64,000 nt of DNA from Fortiea contorta PCC 7126. GTDB taxonomy: Bacteria; Cyanobacteriota; Cyanobacteriia; Cyanobacteriales; Nostocaceae. Where the stretch lies: contig NZ_KB235930.1 of NCBI RefSeq assembly GCF_000332295.1, positions 2,051,895-2,115,894 of the forward strand, in the 5' to 3' direction. Both the position numbers and the translations under genes were made by a program. The notes below the pieces were generated by a model. The model was not told the origin of the DNA and searched no databases. It saw only the letters and a list, made by a program, of their open reading frames with translations. Shown here one piece after another: positions 8,873-17,352 of the stretch; the stretch's first letter is position 1; each line of letters starts with the position of its first letter.

Positions 8873-9754
8873 CTAGGCTTTTTGGCGCGTAGCCCAGCGA
8901 GCGATGATGCTGGTGATTAATACCATCAGCACGAGAATCAGCGATGCAGCCCAAGCCAGAGATTGGAGATTTTTGAATGGGGTAGTCGCAAAATTATAAA
9001 CCAACACAGCCAGAGAAGCGGTGGGTTCAAACAAGCTCTTAGGCCAAAATGGCGAGAAAAGAGCAGTAAACAAGAGTGGCGCAGTTTCTCCAGCAGCACG
9101 GGCGATCGCCAAGGTAGATCCAGTGACAATCGCTGGTAAAGCCGCTGGCAAAACTACTTGTGATACTGTTTGAAAGTTGGTTGCACCCAAGCCAGTAGAC
9201 GCTTGTCGCAAGTCTTGCGATACTAACTGCAAGGCTTCATCCGTAGTCCGGACAATAATTGGCAACATCAAGATTGCCAAAGCGAAACCCCCACCTATCG
9301 CTGAATAAGAACCTAACTTGAGTTCAGTTAAGCCCAAAACCACAATCCCATAAGCAAATACCCCCGCAATAATTGAGGGAACTCCACTGAGAATATTAGT
9401 TGCAAATCTGATCCATCTCGCTATTTTCCCAGAACTAAATTCTGTTAAATAGATTGCTGCTAATACCCCAAATGGGATACTAATTAAAGCACCAATCCCC
9501 ACCATTAACAAAGTTCCCAAAATAGCATTACCAAAACCGCCACCCTTTCTCAAAGGTGCGGGCGGTAACTCAAAAAATATGCTGGGAGTTAAACTGCTAA
9601 AGCCTTGAATGATGACGTAAGAGAGTACAGCTAATAAAGGCAAAAGTGCCAAGGCGCCGCAGACAAAAGCTAACACCGTCATCACCGTGTTAAACAATGT
9701 CCTTTTGGACATGGGAGAACGAGTTAGGCTGCTTCCTGAAAAACTAGAACTCAT
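8873..9754 (-). CDS. pstA: Phosphate ABC transporter permease PstA
   Basis: The inner-membrane permease subunit that pairs with PstC. Six membrane segments are visible, and the EAA-loop region reads LRQASTGLGATNFQTVSQVVLPAALPAIVTG before the coupling helix. The frame is open further upstream to 9817, but that would overlap pstC by 44 bp. The ATG at 9754 (MSSSFSGS) gives a normal 293-residue PstA and a 19-bp gap after pstC, so I chose it. Confidence 0.92.
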   Translation of the reverse strand: MSSSFSGSSLTRSPMSKRTLFNTVMTVLAFVCGALALLPLLAVLSYVIIQGFSSLTPSIFFELPPAPLRKGGGFGNAILGTLLMVGIGALISIPFGVLAAIYLTEFSSGKIARWIRFATNILSGVPSIIAGVFAYGIVVLGLTELKLGSYSAIGGGFALAILMLPIIVRTTDEALQLVSQDLRQASTGLGATNFQTVSQVVLPAALPAIVTGSTLAIARAAGETAPLLFTALFSPFWPKSLFEPTASLAVLVYNFATTPFKNLQSLAWAASLILVLMVLITSIIARWATRQKA

Positions 9755-9773
9755 AATTTCACACCCAACTACG

Positions 9774-10724
9774 CTAAATTCGCTTAACTCGGAGAACGAT
9801 GTATTCTGCCAGCACATTGACTATCAGTGTCAAGAAAAATAACACTAAAGCAGCGTACATCAAAGCTGCAACTTGCAGTCCACTAGCTTCTGCAAATTGG
9901 TTTGCTAATAGAGAAGAAATTGTATTGCCGGGTGCTAAAAGAGAAATACTCAAGTTATTGGAGTTACCAATTAACATGGTGACAGCCATTGTTTCTCCCA
10001 TGGCTCGACCTAGTGATAACATCACAGCGCTAACGATGCCAGAAAAGGCAGCTGGGATGAGCACCTGAAAAATAGTTTCCCAACGCGTTGCACCTAATCC
10101 CACCGACGCTTGGCGTAAACTGGGTGGTACGGAAATCAGAGCGTCACGGGAGATAGCTGTGATAATGGGCAAAGTCATGATTGCTAGAATCATTCCTGCA
10201 GGTAACATTCCCGGCCCAGTGGGAGGAGTACTAAAAAATGGGATGAAACCTAATGTAGTGTGTAGCCATTTGCCAATGTTGGTGACAATGGGTACTAACA
10301 CAAAAATTCCCCAGATTCCATAAACGACGCTGGGGATAGCGGCTAGGAGTTCCACTAAAAAGACCAACACTAGCCGAACTTTTGCTGGTAAAAAATTCTC
10401 ACTTAATAGAATAGCGGTGCCAACTCCAATGGGTACGGCTATGAGTAGACCAATAAAAGAACTAACTAAAGTTCCGTATACTGCAGGTAACACCCCATAT
10501 TCGTTGTTTACCGGGTTCCAGGTAGCTTTAACTAAAAAACCCAGACCAAAAGCTTGCATCGCCGGCCAAGCGCCAACAGCTACTTGTAGAGTAATCCATA
10601 TGAGAGTACCAGCGATCGCCAGTGCGAAAACCTTAGTCAGCGAAATAAAGCCCAAGTCTAGCGACTTTTCTACTTCAGAGCGATTCTTAATCGCTGATGA
10701 CAGTTTCTGAGGTTGTGTAGTCAT
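9774..10724 (-). CDS. pstC: Phosphate ABC transporter permease PstC
   Basis: The partner of PstA in the inner membrane, 316 residues. It has an N-terminal cytoplasmic tail, six membrane helices and the family EAA loop (LRQASVGLGATRWETIFQVLIPAAFSGI), followed by MLSLGRAMGETMAVTMLIGN, typical of PstC. It lies 192 bp downstream of pstS and is probably expressed from the same Pho-box promoter. Confidence 0.93.
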   Translation of the reverse strand: MTTQPQKLSSAIKNRSEVEKSLDLGFISLTKVFALAIAGTLIWITLQVAVGAWPAMQAFGLGFLVKATWNPVNNEYGVLPAVYGTLVSSFIGLLIAVPIGVGTAILLSENFLPAKVRLVLVFLVELLAAIPSVVYGIWGIFVLVPIVTNIGKWLHTTLGFIPFFSTPPTGPGMLPAGMILAIMTLPIITAISRDALISVPPSLRQASVGLGATRWETIFQVLIPAAFSGIVSAVMLSLGRAMGETMAVTMLIGNSNNLSISLLAPGNTISSLLANQFAEASGLQVAALMYAALVLFFLTLIVNVLAEYIVLRVKRI

Positions 10725-10916
10725 GAATACTGACTTTAACGATTAAATCAGAAAAAATGTGGGAGGGAACCAGATTTGTCAAATTAACGCCTGTTCGTTG
10801 AGATCATCTGAGACTTTGACAGAGGAACAAATGTTAGTTGCTAAATTTTCCCAAGTTCCGAGATGAGTATTTAGGCGATCCAGTTTTTCATAAATCTGGA
10901 ATTTTCATCATCAATG

Positions 10917-12101
10917 CTATTTACTAGCGCTTGTGCCGCCACCAACAGAAATCTTATAATCTGGACTGAGTTGATCAGCAGCAGCAGCCACTTTCGCAAT
11001 CACATTTTGGGGTAAAGGTACATACCCTAGTTCTGCAGCAATTTTCTGACCATCAGTTAAAGCATACTCAATAGCAGCTTCCATTGCTTTAGCTTTTGGA
11101 GCTTGGGCATATTGCTTGTAAACCAGGAGCCAAGTGTAAGTAACAATGGGATAAGAATCTGCACCTTCTGGGTCGGTGATAAAGGCGCGGAGGTCTGCAG
11201 GTAAGGTTACTGCTGCCAAAGTTTTAGACGCTGACTCTTCGGTTGCTGGCACAAATTTGCCTGCTTTGTTTTCCAAAGATGCAAACTTGAGGTTATTTTG
11301 TTTGGCGTAGCCGTACTCGGTATAGCCAATTGAGCCTTGAGTTTGTTGCACTTGGGCGGTAACACCTTCATTACCCTTTGCACCAACGCCCACAGGCCAT
11401 TTCACGCTTTTCCCGTCGCCCACTTTAGTTTTCCACTCTGGACTAATAGCGCTTAGGTGTTTGGTGAAAACTCCTGTTGTCCCGCTACCATCAGAACGAT
11501 AAACAACTGTAATTGGCTGCTTCGGTAGCTTCGCTTCGGGATTCGCTTTCGCAATCAGCGGGTCATCCCAAGATTTGATTTTGCCCAGCAATATATCGGT
11601 GTAAACTGCACGCGGTAATTTTAGTTCGGGAACATCAGGCAAATTGTAAGCGAGTACGATGCTACCAGCAGTTACGGGTAGCAAAATCACGCCCTTGTCT
11701 ACCTTCTTGATTTCTTCATCTTTCATCGCCACATCGCTGGCGCCGAAATCCACGGTACCTTTGATGAATTGCTCCACCCCAGCACCGCTACCAACTGACT
11801 GATAGTTAACTTGCAAGTTGGGATATTTTTTATTCAAGTCGTTGAACCAACTTGCATAAAGTGGTGCGGGGAAAGAAGCACCAGCCCCAGTTAATGTCAG
11901 GTTTCCACCGAGGTCTAACTTGGCTGTGTTGGAAGCGGTAGTATCCTGAGCAGCACCAGCGGGTGTTTCTTTAGTAGCTGCATTGTCTGGGCTTGACTGT
12001 CCGCCACAAGCAGCTAGACTTAATGCCAGTGCTAACACTGGTATTGAAGCTGTGAGGCGATTATTTTTGATTGCACTTAGAAGTGAGAGCATCGCTGTCA
12101 A
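10917..12101 (-). CDS. pstS: Phosphate-binding lipoprotein PstS
   Basis: The periplasmic phosphate receptor of the Pst system, 394 residues. It has a lipoprotein signal peptide with lipobox SLAAC (Cys32), then a low-complexity linker, then the PstS fold. Phosphate-ligand regions are LTGAGASFPAPLY, QSVGSGAGVEQF, FGASDVAM and YRSDGSGTTGVFT. It heads the pst cluster, and its upstream region carries a three-repeat Pho box at 12146-12176, so phosphate-starvation control by the SphS-SphR two-component system is expected. Confidence 0.95.
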   Translation of the reverse strand: MTAMLSLLSAIKNNRLTASIPVLALALSLAACGGQSSPDNAATKETPAGAAQDTTASNTAKLDLGGNLTLTGAGASFPAPLYASWFNDLNKKYPNLQVNYQSVGSGAGVEQFIKGTVDFGASDVAMKDEEIKKVDKGVILLPVTAGSIVLAYNLPDVPELKLPRAVYTDILLGKIKSWDDPLIAKANPEAKLPKQPITVVYRSDGSGTTGVFTKHLSAISPEWKTKVGDGKSVKWPVGVGAKGNEGVTAQVQQTQGSIGYTEYGYAKQNNLKFASLENKAGKFVPATEESASKTLAAVTLPADLRAFITDPEGADSYPIVTYTWLLVYKQYAQAPKAKAMEAAIEYALTDGQKIAAELGYVPLPQNVIAKVAAAADQLSPDYKISVGGGTSASK

Positions 12102-12145
12102 TTTTTGATCAATTTCCAGGTGAGCGCCTCTAAGATACCGCTAAA

Positions 12146-12176
12146 AGGTTAGCTTCAAGGTAAACAACAGGTTAAC
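12146..12176 (-). promoter_or_regulatory. Pho box upstream of pstS
   Basis: Read on the minus strand, three 8-mers GTTAACCT, GTTTACCT and GCTAACCT (plus-strand 12169-12176, 12158-12165, 12146-12153) are separated by 3 and 4 nt. This matches the cyanobacterial Pho-box layout of tandem PyTTAAPyPy(T/A) repeats bound by SphR/PhoB. They lie 45-75 bp before the pstS ATG. A TATCTT -10-like hexamer follows (plus-strand AAGATA, 12132-12137). The rest of the 12102-12521 gap shows nothing else. Confidence 0.75.
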
Positions 12177-12521
12177 AAAATAGAAAAAATCTTTTTTTTT
12201 ACATAAACATTCAAGAATTGACTTGCCAGATTTTTGGATATAGTTTATACTTCCATTCCAGAAAACAGCGATTAATACTTATAGGTAGTCGGACAGGATT
12301 AAATTCATTCGTGAAGACTCTTAAGAGGGAACACGGAACAAAAAAACAATTGCAACCGAACGTAGAGACGTTGCTTATGCTCGCTTCCTATAAGGGTTTC
12401 AGGTAACGCAAGATTAATTATTGGATGCGTTCAATGTCAAAGTACTAGTTTTATTTGCACATTCGTGCTTATACTAGTTGTTCGGGATTTTCTCTTTTGC
12501 CTATTTGGCTTTGCCTAATAA

Positions 12522-13109
12522 ATGTTTGTCGCTTCCAATCAATTGCTTTGGTCTATGATTGGCTTACTGCTGACAATGGGTGGCACGTTTTTAGAATCCT
12601 ATGGTATCACCTGGCCTTGGAGTTGGAGTAAGCATGGAATTCAAACTTATTCTTTAGGTGTCAGCTATCAAATTGGCGCCGTGCTGCTAGTGGGTTGTTT
12701 AGGCGGGAAAAATGCTGGCGCACTTTCGCAGATTGCCTATTTGGTAATGGGTTTGACGCTATTACCCGTATTTTCCGAAGGTGGCGGCATCGGTTATGTT
12801 AAGCTAGCTCATTTTGGCTATTTGTTGGGATTTATTCCTGGCGCTTGGATTTGCGGCTTTTTAGCCTTTAAAGCCAGACCCAGACTAGAAACTCTCGCTT
12901 TTAGTTGTGTTTGTGGCTTGCTAGCCGTTCACATCTGCGGTATTAGTTATTTGATTTTCAGCAATTTTTTTCAATGGCAAAGCATGGAAAATTTGACATT
13001 AGTGCAAGCAATCTCCAGCTACTCATGGTCTAAATTACCTGGACAACTAGCTGTTATCTGTGCCGTTACGGTAATAGCATATATATTGCGCCACTTAATG
13101 TTTTATTAA
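12522..13109 (+). CDS. bioY: Biotin transporter BioY
   Basis: The S-component (substrate-binding membrane subunit) of an ECF-type biotin transporter, 195 residues with about six membrane helices. The BioY signature GYLLGFIPGAWICGFLA is at about residues 106-122, preceded by the VFSEGGGIG loop. No EcfA/EcfT genes are nearby, so it either uses a shared energising module or acts alone. It is followed on the same strand by lspA, a neighbourhood I recall from other cyanobacteria. Confidence 0.85.
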   Translation: MFVASNQLLWSMIGLLLTMGGTFLESYGITWPWSWSKHGIQTYSLGVSYQIGAVLLVGCLGGKNAGALSQIAYLVMGLTLLPVFSEGGGIGYVKLAHFGYLLGFIPGAWICGFLAFKARPRLETLAFSCVCGLLAVHICGISYLIFSNFFQWQSMENLTLVQAISSYSWSKLPGQLAVICAVTVIAYILRHLMFY

Positions 13110-13248
13110 TTAGGAAGGGGCTAGAGATTAGTGGTTTATTGCACTAATTTTGATGGTTGAGTGTGCGATTAATTGTAGAGACGATAAATTTCGCGTTTCT
13201 ACTCCTCGTCAGAACCAATGAAACCCACCACCATAATTTCAAATTATT

Positions 13249-13290
13249 CCCTAGCCCCTAATCCCTAACCCCTAGCCTCTAACTTCTAAC
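13249..13290 (+). repeat. Heptamer tandem repeat before lspA
   Basis: Six consecutive 7-bp units (CCCTAGC, CCCTAAT, CCCTAAC, CCCTAGC, CTCTAAC, TTCTAAC) run to within 4 bp of the lspA ATG at 13294. They resemble the short tandemly repeated heptamers (STRR) known from heterocystous cyanobacteria. Related tracts lie at 24406-24428 and 29166-29238. Confidence 0.8.
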
Positions 13291-13293
13291 TTC

Positions 13294-13767
13294 ATGCGTT
13301 TAAAAAATCGCCTATTCTGGCTCGTCGCGTTCGTTGGTTTCTTGATAGACCAATTGACAAAATACTGGGTAGTCCAAACCTTCAAACTGGGACAAACTTT
13401 GCCATTGATTCCGGAAGTATTTCACCTCACCTATGTCACAAACACTGGTGCAGCTTTTAGCTTACTGAGCGGCAAAGTAGAGTGGTTACGCTGGCTATCT
13501 TTAGCAGTTAGTTTAGTTTTAATTGGGCTGGCGTTATTTGGTTCAGCATTAAGTTTTTGGGATCAGCTTGGTTATGGTTTAATTTTAGGAGGAGCGATCG
13601 GTAATGGTATTGATCGGTTTGTTTTGGGTTATGTTGTTGATTTTATAGATTTTCGACTGATCAATTTTGCTGTATTTAATTTGGCAGATTCATTTATCAG
13701 TGTTGGGATTGTTTGCCTTCTAATTGCTTCTTTACAAAAAACACCACATTCTCATCGTCGGTTGTAG
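13294..13767 (+). CDS. lspA: Lipoprotein signal peptidase (signal peptidase II)
   Basis: LspA cleaves prolipoprotein signal peptides after lipid modification of the Cys. The 157-residue membrane protein has four helices and both catalytic-Asp regions, GNGIDRFVLGYVVDFID and FAVFNLADSFISVG. The conserved NTGAAFSLL loop is at about residues 50-58. The start ATG sits directly behind a heptamer repeat with no clear Shine-Dalgarno sequence. Confidence 0.94.
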   Translation: MRLKNRLFWLVAFVGFLIDQLTKYWVVQTFKLGQTLPLIPEVFHLTYVTNTGAAFSLLSGKVEWLRWLSLAVSLVLIGLALFGSALSFWDQLGYGLILGGAIGNGIDRFVLGYVVDFIDFRLINFAVFNLADSFISVGIVCLLIASLQKTPHSHRRL

Positions 13768-13868
13768 TCAGTATTGCTAAAAGGGAACTTTTAACGGGGA
13801 AATCTCCATGATTCAATAATCGAGATTTGTTACTGTTTGCTTGAAAATTGTTATACCACCTCAAAACT

Positions 13869-13897
13869 GTAGAGACGCTGCATAGCAACGTCTCTAC
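13869..13897. repeat. GTAGAGACG-family hairpin repeat
   Basis: GTAGAGACG (13869-13877) and CAACGTCTCTAC (13886-13897) form a stem in the gap between the convergent lspA and the 13949-14524 gene. The same hairpin type appears at 19191-19212, 21212-21254 and 41443-41471, and inside a coding sequence at 48867-48892. It may terminate transcription here from either side. Confidence 0.65.
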
Positions 13898-13948
13898 AAA
13901 CTGTTCTCATGAACGATCGCCGATTATCATCAGAACTATACTCTACTT

Positions 13949-14524
13949 TTATTTACCTGTAGAAGTTCCGGGTACAGGAGCTAAGTTACCAGGAGCGCTG
14001 GAATCTGGTGTTGCTGTTCCAGGTACGGGAGCTAAGTTACCAGGAGCGCTGGAATCTGGTGTTGCTGTTCCAGGTACAGGAGCTAAGTTACCAGGAGCGC
14101 TGGAATCTGGTGTTGCTGTTCCAGGTACAGGAGCTAAGTTACCCGGAGCGGTGGAATCTGGTGTTGCTGTTCCAGGTACAGGAGCTAAGTTACCCGGAGC
14201 GGTGGAATCTGGTGTTGCTGTTCCAGGTACAGGAGCTAAGTTACCCGGAGTTGTACCACCTTCAAAAGATTTATCTTCTGGGATTGTAGTGCTACCAGAA
14301 GCCGCAGGAGTCAGAGGTGTACCCCCAGGACAACGGGAATTGAGGGGAGAGCGCTCGCACAGAATTTTAAATCCTTCTGGTGACAACTTGATTTCCGTTG
14401 CTGAATCTGCGGATGAGTTACTGGATTCGTTTACAGGGGATTGACTTGATTGAGCAACAGCAACATTGGTGGACAAAGCCAAAGTTAGGGCTGCACCAAA
14501 CAAGCTCAGAGATTTTCCCATCAT
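13949..14524 (-). CDS. Secreted Pro-rich 17-residue-repeat protein
   Basis: A 191-residue protein with a clear signal peptide (cleavage likely after VAVAQ, about residue 25). A short globular-looking segment has two Cys in ILCERSPLNSRCPGG. The C-terminal half is six copies of NLAPVPGT embedded in a 17-residue unit, GNLAPVPGTATPDSTAP with T/S variation. The repeats are nearly identical at DNA level (51 bp per unit), so copy number is probably unstable. This strand was chosen because only it gives a signal peptide; the plus-strand frame through the repeats is a shadow. Probably a periplasmic or cell-surface protein; function unknown. Confidence 0.7.
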   Translation of the reverse strand: MMGKSLSLFGAALTLALSTNVAVAQSSQSPVNESSNSSADSATEIKLSPEGFKILCERSPLNSRCPGGTPLTPAASGSTTIPEDKSFEGGTTPGNLAPVPGTATPDSTAPGNLAPVPGTATPDSTAPGNLAPVPGTATPDSSAPGNLAPVPGTATPDSSAPGNLAPVPGTATPDSSAPGNLAPVPGTSTGK

Positions 14525-14971
14525 TCTGAATTAACCTCAACGGAACACTCGCCCCATTAAATCAGACAAAAGAATTTAGAAAATCTTCCTAAATGGGGAT
14601 GTATTGATTTGCTACAAATTATGAGGATTTGTTAAAGCTGTAAAAATTACATGATGTTTAATGCAACGTAGGTTTTGCTCAATACCAAAGCAAATGTGCT
14701 GAGTTTTGTTGATAAACCTAGTAATAGTAGATAAAATAGCCATTTTTGAGCAATGATAAAATTTTGTAGAGGTAAATAAATGAGCAAGCTCAATAACGTA
14801 AATTAGCTGAATAAATATTATCTTGGTGTAAGATTAAACCGAAAATAATTCCGTGTAGATAATTTCTTCTTTACCTTATGAGTAAAATGATGGAAGATCA
14901 GCAGCAAGATGATAATTCGCTGAATTTTTTACTAATAAGTGTTAACTGTAAAACTGTAATGTGAATAACCG
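14525..14971 (+). other. Intergenic region, nothing recognised
   Basis: About 450 bp of AT-rich DNA between two divergent genes, presumably holding both promoters. I found no NtcA or Pho box, RNA hairpin or coding segment beyond a 28-codon frame without support. Confidence 0.5.
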
Positions 14972-17242
14972 ATGAATTCCCCCCAACCGCCGCACAAGCC
15001 CCAAACCTTACTTGGTCAACTAACTCAAGCAGTACATACAATTCAAGCTAGAGTTGATTTTTCCAAACTGGCGCTCAAACCTAATGCTAAAGTACCGGAA
15101 CTTTGGGTGCAGGATGCAGGGGCGGATAAGGCAGAAATATATCCGTTGTTGGGCGATCGCTATATGCTAGGTCGTAGTTCTAAATCCTGCGATATAATTA
15201 TCCGCAACCCGGTAGTCAGTCAAATTCACTTGTCACTATCGCGGGACTCTACACAGCGTACCCCCGTATTCGTGATTAAAGATGAAAACTCCACTAATGG
15301 TATTTATCGCGGTAAACGGCGAATTTCTTCTTTAGAACTGCGACACGGCGATATTCTCACCCTCGGCCCACCAGAACTAGCGGCTTCTGTGCGGTTACAA
15401 TACGTTGATCCACCAGAATGGTATGTAAAAGCCGCTACTTGGGGAGCTTATGGTGTGGGCGGTGTCAGCGCCCTGGTAGGATTACTGATTGGGGTGGAAT
15501 GGTTGAAGTTTTCCGTTACACCCCTACCCACCACCACCCGCGCCCCAGTGATTGTCTACGCCCGCGACGGTCAAACCCCGCTGCGGGAACCGCGCACCAC
15601 CTCCCATGTGGACATGAAACGGTTGGAAGATTTCGGCCGCTATTTACCTGCGGCGGTGGTAGCCTCGGAAGACAGCCGTTATTATTGGCACTTTGGAGTA
15701 GACCCGTTAGGGATTTTACGAGCTGTTTTAATTAATAGCCGCAGTGGAGATGTGCAGCAAGGAGCCAGTACCGTCACCCAGCAAGTCGCTCGCAGTTTGT
15801 TCCGCGACTATGTAGGTAGACAGGATTCATTGGCGCGGAAATTAAAGGAAGCCGTTGTGGCTTTGAAACTGGAAACTTTTTACAGCAAAGATGAAATTTT
15901 GCTGACCTACCTGAATCGAGTTTTTCTGGGGGCGGATACATCGGGTTTTGAGGATGCTGCTCAATATTACTTCGGTAAACCCGCTAAGGAATTGTCTTTG
16001 GCAGAAGCGGCTACTTTGGTGGGAATTTTACCAGGGCCTAATGCTTTCGATTTTTGCGGTGATGGGCCGAATAAACTCCAAGCCGCAGAATACCGCAACC
16101 GCGTCATCAAGCGCATGGTGGAAATGGGAAAAATTTCCGCAGAAGAAGCGAACCGGGCTAGACGTTCCACAGTCCAAGTGATTCCCAAAGTCTGCGAACA
16201 ACAAGCCAAAACCCTGAGTCCCTATTTTTATAGTTATGTTTTCCAAGAACTGGAATCTATTTTGGGAGAAGGAGCGGCTAGGGAAGGTAACTATATCATT
16301 GAGACGCAACTAGATTTGCAAGTTCAGGCGCAAGCAGAAGCAGCGCTGCGGAATTCAGTCAACAGAGATGGCGCGAATTTTAGGTTTTCCCAAGGGGCGA
16401 TCGTTACCTTAGATTCCAGCACTGGTGGTATCCTGGCGATGGTGGGCGGGACTGATTATAGAAGAAGTCAGTTTAACCGGGCTGTGCAAGCCAAAAGACA
16501 ACCAGGTTCTACCTTTAAAATTTTTGCATATACCGCCGCCCTACAACAGGGAATTTCTTCATCCAGGAGCTATTCCTGTGCGCCCTTAACTTGGCAAGGC
16601 TTCACCTACAAACCCTGTCGTTCTGGCGCTGGCGGTAGTTTAGATATTGGTACAGGGTTAGCGCTCTCAGAAAACCCTATCGCCCTGAGGGTGGCGCGAG
16701 AAATTGGGTTAGATAAAGTGGTAGCGATGGCGCAGCGCTTGGGAATCAAGTCACCACTAGACCCGGTTCCAGGTTTAGTATTAGGTCAAAGTGTAGTTGA
16801 TGTTTTAGAAATGACTGGTGCTTTCGGTGCTATTGGCAATCGTGGAGTATGGAATCCGCCCCATGCTATTACTAGAATTTTAGACAGCAGTGATTGCCGC
16901 GATCGCAAAGATCCAAAAACTTGTCGTGTCATCTACTCCTTTGACCAAAATCCAGACGCCAATAAGCGTGTACTTCCTAATGGTATCGCTGAAGAAATGA
17001 CAGGTTTGATGCGTAGAGTCGTCACCAGCGGAACTGGTCGCAGTGCGGCTATTGGTTTAGGAGAAGCTGGAAAAACTGGGACTACTAACGATAACGTTGA
17101 CCTCTGGTTTATTGGCTTCATTCCCAGTCGGCGACTCGTCACTGGTATTTGGTTAGGAAATGACAATAATTCACCCACCTCTGGTAGCAGCGCTCAAGCT
17201 GCTCAATTGTGGGGAAATTACATGGGGAGAGTGGCTAAATAG
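14972..17242 (+). CDS. Class A penicillin-binding protein with N-terminal FHA domain
   Basis: A bifunctional peptidoglycan synthase of 756 residues. An FHA phosphothreonine-binding domain occupies about residues 58-135 (YMLGRSSKSCDI, SQIHLSL, DENSTNGIY). One membrane helix is at about 155-175. The GT51 glycosyltransferase follows with catalytic Glu in ASEDSRYYWHFGVD and QGASTVTQQVARSLF. The transpeptidase has PGSTFK (Ser about 513), SEN, and KTGT (about residue 700). Unlike E. coli PBP1A/B, the cytoplasmic N-terminus can read Thr phosphorylation, so it is probably controlled by a Ser/Thr kinase. No kinase gene is adjacent. Confidence 0.93.
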   Translation: MNSPQPPHKPQTLLGQLTQAVHTIQARVDFSKLALKPNAKVPELWVQDAGADKAEIYPLLGDRYMLGRSSKSCDIIIRNPVVSQIHLSLSRDSTQRTPVFVIKDENSTNGIYRGKRRISSLELRHGDILTLGPPELAASVRLQYVDPPEWYVKAATWGAYGVGGVSALVGLLIGVEWLKFSVTPLPTTTRAPVIVYARDGQTPLREPRTTSHVDMKRLEDFGRYLPAAVVASEDSRYYWHFGVDPLGILRAVLINSRSGDVQQGASTVTQQVARSLFRDYVGRQDSLARKLKEAVVALKLETFYSKDEILLTYLNRVFLGADTSGFEDAAQYYFGKPAKELSLAEAATLVGILPGPNAFDFCGDGPNKLQAAEYRNRVIKRMVEMGKISAEEANRARRSTVQVIPKVCEQQAKTLSPYFYSYVFQELESILGEGAAREGNYIIETQLDLQVQAQAEAALRNSVNRDGANFRFSQGAIVTLDSSTGGILAMVGGTDYRRSQFNRAVQAKRQPGSTFKIFAYTAALQQGISSSRSYSCAPLTWQGFTYKPCRSGAGGSLDIGTGLALSENPIALRVAREIGLDKVVAMAQRLGIKSPLDPVPGLVLGQSVVDVLEMTGAFGAIGNRGVWNPPHAITRILDSSDCRDRKDPKTCRVIYSFDQNPDANKRVLPNGIAEEMTGLMRRVVTSGTGRSAAIGLGEAGKTGTTNDNVDLWFIGFIPSRRLVTGIWLGNDNNSPTSGSSAQAAQLWGNYMGRVAK

Positions 17243-17352
17243 ATTTTATTGGGTATGGGGCATGGGAAGAGGGGGAGGTGTGGGAAGAGGGGGAGGTGTG
17301 GGAAGCATAAATTCTTTTTCCCCCCAAACTACCTTGTCTCCCCATTCCACAA

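Noticed and set aside
12218-12406. 62-codon frame between pstS and bioY
   Set aside because: No ribosome site, low-complexity composition and no family resemblance.
13848-14444. Plus-strand 198-codon frame over the secreted repeat gene
   Set aside because: The minus strand gives a signal peptide and a coherent repeat. The plus frame has neither and starts within a dispersed hairpin.
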